The notes beneath the pieces were generated by a model, which did not search any database, was not told where the DNA came from, and worked only from the letters and a program-made list of their open reading frames with translations. The translations under genes and the position numbers were made by a program. 29,442 nt of DNA, taken from VGJW01 sp035285595 (GTDB lineage Bacteria > Cyanobacteriota > Sericytochromatia > S15B-MN24 > VGJW01). Positions 15,340-23,361 of the stretch are shown piece by piece. Every line of letters begins with the position of its first letter. Position 1 is the first letter of the stretch. The stretch lies in contig JAYKGV010000045.1 in assembly GCA_035285595.1 (NCBI GenBank), positions 1-29,442 of the forward strand, read 5' to 3'.

Positions 15340-16911
15340 ATGGCGGTCTATGATGACGCGCCCGTCCTGTCGAAGGGTGGGCGCGTTGTCGTCCTCCCGC
15401 CCTTGCCTCCAGAGCGCCAAGCATATGCCTTGGCTCGCTACAGTCGTTCGGCGGATCCCATCGAGGCCTCCTTGGCTTGGGTCCATGCCCACTCGGCCGA
15501 GCGGTTCTGGGAGAAGTTCTACTTCGACTACGGTCATGCCTCGATTGCCGACCTCGGTCATTTGGCGATTTGCCTCGAGGGCTTGTCGGATGTCGCGGCC
15601 GCAGAAGTCCTGCATGACGGTCTGATTGACGCACAGGCCCGGTCCACTCGGTATCAGGATTTCAGTCGGGTCCCGCTGGTGTGTCCCGCGGACGATCCCG
15701 AAGTGCGGGAGGCGGTGCGTGCGGCGGGGGAGCGGTTGAGGTCCGCTTACCTCGAGGTGTTTGCAAGCGAACGCGTGGCCCTCGAGCGCCAATATCCCCG
15801 GCCGGACGGCATGGCGCCTGATGCCTACGGGCGCAATGTGGCCGCGCGTGCTTTCGACGTGGCGCGCTATCTTTTGCCCCTTTCGGCATCGACCGGGGTG
15901 GGGTTGGTCCTCAGCGTACGGACGTTGGAGCGCCTGATCGGTCGTTTGGCCGCAAGCGAGCTGCTGGAGTGCCGGCAGCTCGCCGAGTCGCTTGCGCGGG
16001 CTTGTCGCGAGGCCCCCGATGGGACCTGGGCGGACTTGCATGGCCAAGAACGTCCGGATGAGCCCTTGGCACCTACCCTGGCACGCCATGCCCACCCCCA
16101 CGCGTGGGCAGCCACGGTGAGGGGACGCGCCCGCGTCCTTGCCCGCTCGGACGAGGAAAGTCTGGGGCGCGCGCTGGATGCCTCTTGGGCGCCTGCGATC
16201 GTTTCGGGTACATCCGCAGATGCTCCGGCCTGGCGGGAGACGGGGCTTGCCGTCGGGGCCGCTGCCGCAGGCGAGGTCGACCTGCTGCCGCCGCACGATG
16301 CAGATGCCGAGGCTCTTGCGTCTCTCGTGTACGCTGCCGTGCCTGGCCCATCCTACCGGCAGGTGCTGGCCTGGGCGGTCTCACAGGGGGGGACGGGGCG
16401 TCGCCGGCTGCTCGAGGAGTTGCTCGAGGGCCGTGGCCCTCACGACGAGTGGCCTCGCGAACTGCGGGTGGGCCAGCGCTACGTGGCCGAGTTGACCCTC
16501 GATTGGGGCAGCTTCAGGGACATGCATCGCCATCGAAGGGGCGAGCATCTGGTTGCGCCTCTCGACCTCGAGGCGGGAGCTTTCGTGCCTGTGCATGTCG
16601 CCGATCCCGAGAACATCGGCCGCATCCGGAAGGCAGCCGCGGTAGCGGGAGAGGAGGCTCGTGCCCTGGAGCGCCTCGCTCCGGGCATGGGGGTCTATGC
16701 ACTGCCTTTCGCTCAGCGAACCCGGACCCTGTTTCGGATGGACTGGGCGCAAGCCCAGTACGTCGTTCAGCTGCGAACCGGCCTGAAGGGTCATGATGCC
16801 TATCGGGCCGTGGCTCACGCGTTGGGGGTCGCCATCTCTGCTGCGGAGCCTGGCCTCGCTTCCTTCATGCGCTGGACCGATCCCGCCGTTCGAGAACCGT
16901 TGGTGAGGTAG
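15340..16911 (+). CDS. Double-domain ThyX-like (FAD-dependent thymidylate synthase family) protein
   Basis: 523 aa, about twice the length of canonical ThyX. Domain 1 (about 25-230) has FDYGHASIADLGHLAICLEGLSDVAA and the right half of the signature, RSTRYQDF (R101-F108), but no RHR. Domain 2 (about 325-515) has ELTLDWGSFRDMHRHRRGEHLV with HRHRR at 396-400 and the ThyX-like end QYVVQLRTGLKGHDAYRAVAHAL, but no S-x-RY following the RHR. Canonical ThyX uses RHRxxSxxExSxR(Y) in one chain to bind dUMP and FAD. A linker of about 90 residues separates the halves. It may be a fused, specialised thymidylate synthase or a relative with another flavin reaction. It lies 17 bp after rpmE and 13 bp before the HD-GYP gene. 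Confidence 0.8.
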   Translation: MAVYDDAPVLSKGGRVVVLPPLPPERQAYALARYSRSADPIEASLAWVHAHSAERFWEKFYFDYGHASIADLGHLAICLEGLSDVAAAEVLHDGLIDAQARSTRYQDFSRVPLVCPADDPEVREAVRAAGERLRSAYLEVFASERVALERQYPRPDGMAPDAYGRNVAARAFDVARYLLPLSASTGVGLVLSVRTLERLIGRLAASELLECRQLAESLARACREAPDGTWADLHGQERPDEPLAPTLARHAHPHAWAATVRGRARVLARSDEESLGRALDASWAPAIVSGTSADAPAWRETGLAVGAAAAGEVDLLPPHDADAEALASLVYAAVPGPSYRQVLAWAVSQGGTGRRRLLEELLEGRGPHDEWPRELRVGQRYVAELTLDWGSFRDMHRHRRGEHLVAPLDLEAGAFVPVHVADPENIGRIRKAAAVAGEEARALERLAPGMGVYALPFAQRTRTLFRMDWAQAQYVVQLRTGLKGHDAYRAVAHALGVAISAAEPGLASFMRWTDPAVREPLVR

Positions 16912-16924
16912 GGGAGGCGATCTG

Positions 16925-18301
16925 ATGGACCGCCGGACGCTCGTCGAGGATCTGCAGGTCGGGATGGTGTTGGCCGAGCCGGTCTTTCATCCTGCGACCC
17001 TGCAGATGGTCTGGAACATCGGGACGACGCTGACCGAGCGGCATCTTGCCCTTCTGCGGAAGATGAATCTGGACAGCATTCGCGTCATGGATCTGGCAGG
17101 GGCACCAACCTTGCGCCAGCCACCCACAGCGGAGCCGGCGGCGCCCCTGGGTACCCCTTCTCGCCCGAAGACGCCAGGCCCTGCGCCGGGAACCCAGCTG
17201 CCTCCGTTGCAGGCGCGTGCGCCTCTGCCCCCCGCGCCCGGTGGGCATGCCAAGCCGCCGGGACTGCCGCGGACCGCCGGGCGTCCGCGGGTAGCTCCTC
17301 GCGCGATCGGTGCGCCTCCCGTGGCCCAGGCGCGTGCGCGAGGTCCGGAGGGCGTGGCTCCTCCTCCGCCGACCTGGATGAGGCTTCCCATCCCCTTGCG
17401 CTTGCCGCAGCGGATTCGCGAAGAGGTGCTGCAGCGCAACCTGTCGGTGGTCAAGACCCTTACCCAGCAGGTCCGTCACGCGTCGCGCATCGACATCGGG
17501 GCCGTGGATCAGGCCGTGCAAACCACCATCCGCAGGATCGTGGAAGAGCCCGAACTGATCCAGAACCTCGTGGACCTCCGGATTTATGACGAGTACACGT
17601 ACACGCATTCAGCCAACGTCATGAGCTTGGCTTTGGTGGTCGGGACGGCCATGAAGTACCCCCTCGAAAAGCTGCGGATTCTGGGGATTGGCGCGTTGCT
17701 GCACGACATCGGCAAGACCCTTGTGCCGGAGGAGATCCTGAACAAGCCCAGCAGGCTGACCGAGGAAGAGTTCCGCATCATGGCCACGCACCCTGCCAAT
17801 GGCATCATGATTCTCGGTAGCTACCAGTGGGCCAACAACGACATCAAGAACTGCGCGTTCCAGCACCACGAGAAGATCAACGGCAAGGGCTACCCGATGG
17901 GGCTCAAGGGTGACCAGATCGCCGAGATGAGTCAGGTCGTCTCCATCGTTGATTTCTACGACGCCCTCATCTCGGACCGCTGCTACAAGAAGGGCCTCCC
18001 TCCCGACCTTGTCTACCAAACCATCGTCAACGGGACCGGTAGTCATTTCGATGCTCGCATCGTCAAGGCCTTCCTGAAGTACATCGTGCCCTACCCGGTG
18101 AACTCTGAGGTGGTGCTGTCCAACGGGATGCACGGCCGAGTCACGCGTGTGAATCGCAAGAACCTGCTGGCGCCGGTCGTGCTGGTCGACGGCCATGGCG
18201 AGGTGGATCTGCTGCGCAACGGTCAGGTCACGGTCACTCAACTGAAGCGTGCGCCAAGGCCTGGGACGGGCCTGCTTAATCCCTCGGTCCTGCGGCGATG
18301 A
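16925..18301 (+). CDS. HD-GYP domain protein, probable c-di-GMP phosphodiesterase
   Basis: 458 aa, soluble. Residues 1-58 form a DUF3391-like module (LVEDLQVGMVLAEPV...GTTLTERHLALLRKM). Residues 60-150 are a Pro/Ala/Arg-rich, low-complexity linker. The HD-GYP domain spans about 215-370: His228 (YTHSANV), HD at 260-261 (LLHDIGK), His289, HHEKINGKGYP at 314-324 including the GYP triplet, and SIVDFYDALISDR. Family members hydrolyse c-di-GMP to pGpG or GMP at a metal centre; all expected metal ligands appear present. A C-terminal beta segment (VVLSNGMHGRVTRVN...VVLVDGHGEVDLL) follows. GGGGAGG lies 7 bases before the ATG. The stop overlaps the rsmE ATG (ATGA). Confidence 0.92.
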   Translation: MDRRTLVEDLQVGMVLAEPVFHPATLQMVWNIGTTLTERHLALLRKMNLDSIRVMDLAGAPTLRQPPTAEPAAPLGTPSRPKTPGPAPGTQLPPLQARAPLPPAPGGHAKPPGLPRTAGRPRVAPRAIGAPPVAQARARGPEGVAPPPPTWMRLPIPLRLPQRIREEVLQRNLSVVKTLTQQVRHASRIDIGAVDQAVQTTIRRIVEEPELIQNLVDLRIYDEYTYTHSANVMSLALVVGTAMKYPLEKLRILGIGALLHDIGKTLVPEEILNKPSRLTEEEFRIMATHPANGIMILGSYQWANNDIKNCAFQHHEKINGKGYPMGLKGDQIAEMSQVVSIVDFYDALISDRCYKKGLPPDLVYQTIVNGTGSHFDARIVKAFLKYIVPYPVNSEVVLSNGMHGRVTRVNRKNLLAPVVLVDGHGEVDLLRNGQVTVTQLKRAPRPGTGLLNPSVLRR

Positions 18302-19062
18302 GCCGGCAAGGCCCCCGGCCCCTGCCCCGATTTCTCGAGCCTGCCTTGCCGGCGGAAGCCCGGGAGGGTCATGCGATGGTGCTAGGGCCCGAAAGGGCGC
18401 ACCAGATCGGTCGGGTATTGCGCATGGAGCCCGGAGATGTCGTGGGCCTGCTCGACGGTCGAGGGGGAGTCTGGCGCGCACGCATCCGCCAGCTGGAGGC
18501 TCGCGGCGCCGAAGTGGTGCTGGAGGATGCGCTCCCGGCGGCCGCGGAGTGGAGCCGGCCTGCCACGCTGGCGGTGGCCGTGCTCAAGGGAGATCGCCAG
18601 GAGTGGCTGATTGAAAAGGCCGTCGAACTGGGTGTCCCCGTCCTGCAACCCCTGCTGACCGCTCGATCGGTGGTCAGGCCGGAGACTGGCGGCGGCAAGC
18701 AGCGGCGCTGGGAGCGCCTGGTGGACGAGGCCACGGAACAGTGCGAGCGCGCGCGGCGCATGGAGCTAAGGCCCGTCTGCCGGCTCTCTGACCTGCATGT
18801 TCCGCCGGGATGGGTACTGATCGTGGCCGACGAGGCGGCAGAAACGGCAGCGGCAAGCTTCGCAGTCTGGCAGGAGGTGGTCGCCGCGGCCGTGGGCGTC
18901 GTGGTCTGTATCGGACCTGAGGGCGGTTGGACGGACGAGGAGCGTGAGATGTTCCGTTCGTCGGGAGCCCGCGTCTTGTCCCTGGGGTCGACGGTGCTGC
19001 GTGCGGAGACGGCCGCCGTAGCCGCTGCCGTGCGGCTCGGATGGTTGCTGGGCGCGGGGTGA
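18298..19062 (+). CDS. rsmE: 16S rRNA (uracil-1498-N3)-methyltransferase RsmE
   Basis: 254 aa, normal length. RsmE uses SAM to methylate U1498 of 16S rRNA in the mature 30S subunit. The N-terminal PUA-like part has RFLEPALP, HQIGRVLRMEPGDVVGLLDGRGG. The C-terminal SPOUT (knotted) domain has AVLKGDRQEWLIEKAVELGV, RWERLVDEATEQCERARRMELRPV, VCIGPEGGWTDEEREMF and LGSTVLRAETAAVAA, the SAM-binding knot. Translation is coupled to the HD-GYP gene through a 4-base overlap. Its 3' end is 6 bp from the convergent yvcK stop, with no visible terminator between. Confidence 0.95.
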   Translation: MSRQGPRPLPRFLEPALPAEAREGHAMVLGPERAHQIGRVLRMEPGDVVGLLDGRGGVWRARIRQLEARGAEVVLEDALPAAAEWSRPATLAVAVLKGDRQEWLIEKAVELGVPVLQPLLTARSVVRPETGGGKQRRWERLVDEATEQCERARRMELRPVCRLSDLHVPPGWVLIVADEAAETAAASFAVWQEVVAAAVGVVVCIGPEGGWTDEEREMFRSSGARVLSLGSTVLRAETAAVAAAVRLGWLLGAG

Positions 19063-19068
19063 GCCCGC

Positions 19069-20379
19069 TTAGCGCCGTGCGCGATCGGGGTCGGGGGGAA
19101 AGGCGAGCAACTTGCCGGTCGGCTCGCGTCGCACGGCGGTCACCCAGTCGATGACGGCCTTGCCCAGAGCCTCCGGGCGATGGCGGACCACGGTATGCTC
19201 GTCGATCAGTTTGCCGACGAGAGGCTTGACCCCCAGGGCGTCCAGTGCACCACGATCGAGCCGGACCGGATTCTGTCCCTTGGCCCGGTAGGCCTCGAGC
19301 AGCACATGGGGCAGTTCTTCGTTCACGAGGACCCAGTCGAACAGTTCCCGGCCTCCGATCGCCTGCAACGCGGCCACGTGGTCGGCGACGCTGTAGCCAT
19401 CCGTTTCCCCGGGTTGGGTCATCACGTTGCAGATGTAGATGCGCGGGGCCTTGGAGTGCTTGATTTCGGACAGGATCTCGGGAATCAGCAAGTTGGGCAC
19501 GATCGAGGTGTAGAGGCTCCCGGGTCCCAGGATGATGGCCTCGGCCTCACGAATGGCCCGGATCGCCTCGGGCAAGGCGGCAGGATCGTGGGGTTCGCAC
19601 CAGATCCGGTTGACGGGGCTGGCGGAGGCTGAGATGGCGCTTTCGCCCCGCACTTCGGTACCGTCCTCGAGCCTGGCTGCGAGTGTCAACTCGGCGAGCG
19701 TGGCCGGGAGGACCTGGCCCCGTACGGCAAGGACTCGGCTCGCGGCCTGAATGGCTTGTTCAAGATCGCCAGTGAGTTCGGAGAGGGCGGTAAGGAACAG
19801 ATTCCCGAAGCTGTGACCGCCCAGGCCTCCCGTTTCGAACCGATAGGCGAAGAGGTCCGCCATCAGCTTCTCCTCACCTGCAAGGGCCAACAGGCAGTTG
19901 CGGACATCGCCGGGGGGAAGGACGCCAAGTTCGCTGCGCAGGCGCCCCGAAGAACCGCCGTCATCCGTCATGGCGACGACGGCGGTGATGTGATCCGAGT
20001 GGACCTTGAGTCCTCGCAGCAGCGAGGCCAGTCCGGTCCCGCCGCCGATGGCCACCAGCTTCGGTCCCCGACGCGGGCGGTTGCGATACAAGGACTCGAC
20101 GATGGTCGGAGCCGCCGGAGTCGCCCGCACGGCCGTCGCCACGGCCCGCACCACGCGGCGCCCGCCCCAGAGCCCGAGGCCGAGGCCCACCACAAGGCCG
20201 CCGCCGCCCCAGGTGACGAGCCATGGGGCCAGATCGAGGTCATAGCGCCACAACCTGTATACCGCAATCGTGAGCAGCACGATGCCGGCACCTTGGATCA
20301 GGAATCCAAGGGCGGCCACCAACAGCCACCGCTTGAGGCCCATGCCGGGAGTCAACCACTTGACGAGGGCATTGCTCAT
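19069..20379 (-). CDS. yvcK: YvcK/CofD-like gluconeogenesis factor with N-terminal membrane anchor
   Basis: 436 aa. Residues 17-42 and 51-72 are two membrane helices; the YvcK domain begins near 107 with LVAIGGGTGLASLLRGLK, AVVAMTDDGGSSGRLR, LPPGDVRNCLLAL, FETGGLGGHSFGNLFLTAL, AIILGPGSLYTSIVPNLLIPEI and ICNVMTQPGETDGYSVADHV. In Bacillus and mycobacteria YvcK (CuvA) binds UDP-sugars and controls peptidoglycan precursor synthesis and growth on gluconeogenic carbon. The membrane extension is missing in the Bacillus protein but, from memory, present in cyanobacterial members. The ATG overlaps the rapZ stop (ATGA). WhiA, the third gene of the cluster in Gram-positives, is absent. Confidence 0.93.
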   Translation of the reverse strand: MSNALVKWLTPGMGLKRWLLVAALGFLIQGAGIVLLTIAVYRLWRYDLDLAPWLVTWGGGGLVVGLGLGLWGGRRVVRAVATAVRATPAAPTIVESLYRNRPRRGPKLVAIGGGTGLASLLRGLKVHSDHITAVVAMTDDGGSSGRLRSELGVLPPGDVRNCLLALAGEEKLMADLFAYRFETGGLGGHSFGNLFLTALSELTGDLEQAIQAASRVLAVRGQVLPATLAELTLAARLEDGTEVRGESAISASASPVNRIWCEPHDPAALPEAIRAIREAEAIILGPGSLYTSIVPNLLIPEILSEIKHSKAPRIYICNVMTQPGETDGYSVADHVAALQAIGGRELFDWVLVNEELPHVLLEAYRAKGQNPVRLDRGALDALGVKPLVGKLIDEHTVVRHRPEALGKAVIDWVTAVRREPTGKLLAFPPDPDRARR

Positions 20380-21290
20380 GTAGGCGAGCCCTCGGTGGCG
20401 GGGACCGCCTCCGCCACCGGGCGGCGGATGTCGCGGTGGGCCTCCACGACTTGGGGATGGGTCTCACGGAGGATGGAGGCCAGCCGCTGAACCATGGCCA
20501 CGCTCCGGTGCCTGCCACCCGTGCATCCGATGGCAAGGGTCAAGCGGCTCTTGCCTTCTGCGCGGTAATGGGGAATCAGGAATTCGGTGATTTCGAGGAA
20601 TCGAGCGAGAAACTCTCGGGTGACGGGATGATTGAGCACGAAGTCCCGCACGGGGGCATCTAGCCCGGTGAAAGGCCGAAGGATCGGGTCGTAATGGGGA
20701 TTGGGCAGGAACCGGACGTCCAAGACGAGGTCAGCGTCCAAGGGCACCCCGTGCTTGAAGCCAAAGCTCACGACCGTGATTTGCATGGAGGCCTGCGCCT
20801 GGTCGGGCCGCACGTGGGCGGCAAGGATTCGCTCCTTGAGTGCGCGTGCCGACAGATGGGAGGTGTCCAGCACGTCCACGCCCTCCATGCACCGTAAGCC
20901 AGCCAGTCGGGTGCGCTCCGAGGCGATGGCTTCGACCAGCGAGCCCTCTCCCCACATGGGGTGGCGCCTGCGAGTCTCGCTGAACCGGCGGTAAAGAACT
21001 TCGTCTGCCGCCTCCATGAAGAGCAGGCGGACGGGAAGACCGCCCGCTCGCATTTCCTCGAGCGTGCTTTTGAGCTCGTCGAAAAATTCGCCGCCTCGCG
21101 TATCGATGACGACCGCCATCTGGGGGTAACGGTCCTGCGTCAGGCGGACGAAGGCATCGAGCAGCGGTGGAATCAGATTGTCCACACAAAAGAAGCCCAA
21201 GTCCTCGAAGCAGCGCAGGGCTTGAGTCTTGCCCGCCCCGGACAAGCCCGATATGATCTGGATGGTTGCCTGACGTGCCACGTTCCCCAT
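20376..21290 (-). CDS. rapZ: RapZ-type RNase adapter/nucleotide-binding protein
   Basis: 304 aa from the ATG at 21290 (MGNVARQATIQ); the frame is also open from 21317 and a GTG at 21281 is possible. Walker A GLSGAGKT is followed by EDLGFFCVDNLIPPLL and a middle DTSHLSARALKERI. The C-terminal domain has ITVVSFGFKHGVPLDADLVLDVRFLPNPHY, GLDAPVRDFVL and AIGCTGGRHRSVAMVQRLA. E. coli RapZ senses GlcN6P and directs RNase E to GlmZ RNA; YvcJ of Bacillus hydrolyses GTP. The pairing with yvcK suggests control of amino-sugar or cell-wall precursor metabolism. It is divergent from the HAD gene with 41 bp between starts. Confidence 0.94.
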   Translation of the reverse strand: MGNVARQATIQIISGLSGAGKTQALRCFEDLGFFCVDNLIPPLLDAFVRLTQDRYPQMAVVIDTRGGEFFDELKSTLEEMRAGGLPVRLLFMEAADEVLYRRFSETRRRHPMWGEGSLVEAIASERTRLAGLRCMEGVDVLDTSHLSARALKERILAAHVRPDQAQASMQITVVSFGFKHGVPLDADLVLDVRFLPNPHYDPILRPFTGLDAPVRDFVLNHPVTREFLARFLEITEFLIPHYRAEGKSRLTLAIGCTGGRHRSVAMVQRLASILRETHPQVVEAHRDIRRPVAEAVPATEGSPT

Positions 21291-21331
21291 CTTTGCACCC
21301 GGGCGGGTCGGGGTCAAACGTCCTGATCCGC

Positions 21332-22138
21332 ATGGTGGCCAGCGACCTGGACGGGACCCTCATCGATCATGGCGGTCGCGTGTCGCCAGCCGTACGACGA
21401 GCCTTCGCAGACGCCCGGCGTTTCGGCCTGAAAGTCGTCCTGGCGACAGGGCGATCCTACCCCCAGGCGTTGCCTTATTGGCGGTTGTTTGGCCTCGACA
21501 CTCCCCTGGTGGCGGCTCAGGGAGCGGATGTGCGTCACCCGGGGACGGGCGAAATCCTGTGGCAGCACCTCATACCCGAAGCCACGGTAGCCCGGGCTGC
21601 GGGCGTGTTGCGGTCCGCAGGACTGTTGGTCGGGCGCTACAGCGATGACCGATTCTGGCATGAGGGATTGACGGATCCCCTGATGCAAGCGTACCTCGCC
21701 CGCGTCAAGGCCCCGGCGCGGATCGTCGGCAGGATTGAAGACCTGGGTGGGGATGCCTCCAAGGTGGTGGCCCTCGGAGCTCCGGAGCTGGTGTCGCAGG
21801 TGTTGCCCCAGGTACAGGCCCTGTTGCAGGACTGTTCGGAGGTCCTGCGCAGCCTCCCCTTCCATGTGGATGTCGTGCCGCCTGGAATCACCAAGGCCTC
21901 GGCGCTCGAACGTCTGGCACCCCTTCTGGGTGTCTCCGGCTGGCACGAGGTCATGGCGTTCGGGGATGCCGACAACGACCTGACGATGATCAGCAGGGCG
22001 GCGGTGGGAGTGGCCGTGGGCGATGCGACCCCGGCCGTAATGGCTGCGGCTCGGCACAGGGTTCGGCCGGTGGGCCTGGGACCCGCTGCCGAAATCGATC
22101 GGCTGCTTCGTGCCGAAGGTCGTTGGACCCTCGCCTGA
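21332..22138 (+). CDS. Cof-type HAD-IIB family sugar-phosphate phosphatase
   Basis: 268 aa from the ATG at 21332; the open frame extends upstream to 21266, but that would run into rapZ and the HAD motif would be far from the N-terminus. Motif I is MVASDLDGTLID (nucleophile Asp5, acid-base Asp7), motif II VLATGRSYPQALP, Lys of motif III in SKVVALG or TKASALERL, and motif IV FGDADNDLTMI. The cap is of the C2 alpha/beta type, as in Cof/YidA proteins. These hydrolyse phosphorylated sugars or cofactors with broad specificity, so the substrate cannot be told from sequence. No SD sequence is obvious. A 140-base gap to the next gene shows no convincing promoter. Confidence 0.92.
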   Translation: MVASDLDGTLIDHGGRVSPAVRRAFADARRFGLKVVLATGRSYPQALPYWRLFGLDTPLVAAQGADVRHPGTGEILWQHLIPEATVARAAGVLRSAGLLVGRYSDDRFWHEGLTDPLMQAYLARVKAPARIVGRIEDLGGDASKVVALGAPELVSQVLPQVQALLQDCSEVLRSLPFHVDVVPPGITKASALERLAPLLGVSGWHEVMAFGDADNDLTMISRAAVGVAVGDATPAVMAAARHRVRPVGLGPAAEIDRLLRAEGRWTLA

Positions 22139-22278
22139 AGCTCCGACGTCCTGCTGTATAAGGTTCTCGGTCTTGAAGCGCCTGATGGACGGGTGTTCCG
22201 GCTCGCTCCCGTGGCGGCCCGTCGTGCCTTAACTGTTTCTTGACGTCACCTTGGTGCGAATTCGGGCGATGAATCGTC

Positions 22279-23361
22279 ATGGGCTTGCCTTCATCGCTTG
22301 CGGCCCCGCATCGAGGGGTGTCGCCACCTGTCGGCGGGGGTGACGCCATCGCGCCGCGGGCCGTCGCTGCGGCTCGGACGGCCGCCGGGCTTCGGGCGTC
22401 TCAAGGTCCATCTCCTGCAGGTGCCAAGCTCCCTGTTGACCGGTGGATGCCGTCCCGGGAAGCGGCCGATGTGCCTTGCGACGATCCGGGGCTGGGTTCC
22501 CTGGTTGTCTTCCCTCCCCGTCCCGAAGGACCCCTTGCGCCCAGCAGTTTCCCTAATCGTTGGGATACCTTGGCTCCGGGAGTGCGGTATGCCAAGACCT
22601 TGATCAATGGCCAGCTCACCCACGCTCTGGTGGTCGAGCCAGGAAGTGCCGTGACCTTCTGGGTCGGACCCGATGCCGAGGGTGGCCTCGGCACCCGAAC
22701 GGTCCGGCAGATGGCCGAGGGGCGGGTGGCGGCGGTCAATGGCTCGTTCTCGACCCTCGCCGATGCGGCCGTCAGTCGGCCGGTCGGCCCCACCGTGGCG
22801 CGCGGCGAAACACGGGTCGATTCGGCCACCGTAAAGTCAGGCTGGGGGCCTGTCCCGCGCAGTTTCCTCGGACGGGACGACAAGGGAAGGTTTTTCGTGG
22901 GAGAGGCGGCGGCGGGTGAGAAGGCCAGTCAGCTTCTGCTTCGCCTGAAAGCCGAGGGGCGTGTGGTCAAGGACCTCTTCGGGGGAAATGGTGTCCTGCT
23001 GTCAGAGGGCAAGCTGGCCGATGCCCGGGCCCGCGAGGTTCAGGGTCTCAATGCCGGTCAGGCGAGCCGTACCCCCAATGCCCGGACCGTGGCCGGGGCG
23101 ACAGCTGAAGGCCGGTTGGTCCTGTTGACGGCAGAAGGCGACGCCGGGGCGGGTCGTGGCGTCGGTGTTCACGAACTCGGTCAGTGGTTGTTACAGGCCA
23201 GACAGTCTGATCCTGCGCTTGTCGTGCAGGAGGCCATCATCCTCGATGGCGGCGGTACGGCTGCCATGGTGGTTCCGGGCAAGGGGGTCGACAGCCGCGC
23301 CGGGCTCTACCATCGCCGCATCACGACGGGTCTCGTCATCGAGCGTGCCCCTGCGCGTTGA
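22279..23361 (+). CDS. Second phosphodiester glycosidase (NAGPA) family protein
   Basis: 360 aa. The first 75 residues are Ala/Pro/Gly-rich without a clear signal peptide or lipobox. The NAGPA domain covers about 95-355: GVRYAKTLINGQLTHALVV, GRVAAVNGSFS, NARTVAGATAEGRLVLLTAEG, GVHELGQWLLQ and AIILDGGGTAAMVV. These match the AVNGSFF, R-x-A-x-G and LDGGPS motifs of the glycosidase at 4432, with GGGT in place of GGPS. It probably cleaves sugar phosphodiesters; location is uncertain because no export signal is visible, and the start may be wrong. Its 3' end overlaps the convergent metallophosphoesterase gene by 55 bp. Confidence 0.8.
   Translation: MGLPSSLAAPHRGVSPPVGGGDAIAPRAVAAARTAAGLRASQGPSPAGAKLPVDRWMPSREAADVPCDDPGLGSLVVFPPRPEGPLAPSSFPNRWDTLAPGVRYAKTLINGQLTHALVVEPGSAVTFWVGPDAEGGLGTRTVRQMAEGRVAAVNGSFSTLADAAVSRPVGPTVARGETRVDSATVKSGWGPVPRSFLGRDDKGRFFVGEAAAGEKASQLLLRLKAEGRVVKDLFGGNGVLLSEGKLADARAREVQGLNAGQASRTPNARTVAGATAEGRLVLLTAEGDAGAGRGVGVHELGQWLLQARQSDPALVVQEAIILDGGGTAAMVVPGKGVDSRAGLYHRRITTGLVIERAPAR

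Noticed and set aside
22240..22268. TTGACG upstream of the second glycosidase as a -35 box
   Set aside because: No -10-like hexamer lies 16-18 bases downstream; the nearest candidate is more than 20 bases away.
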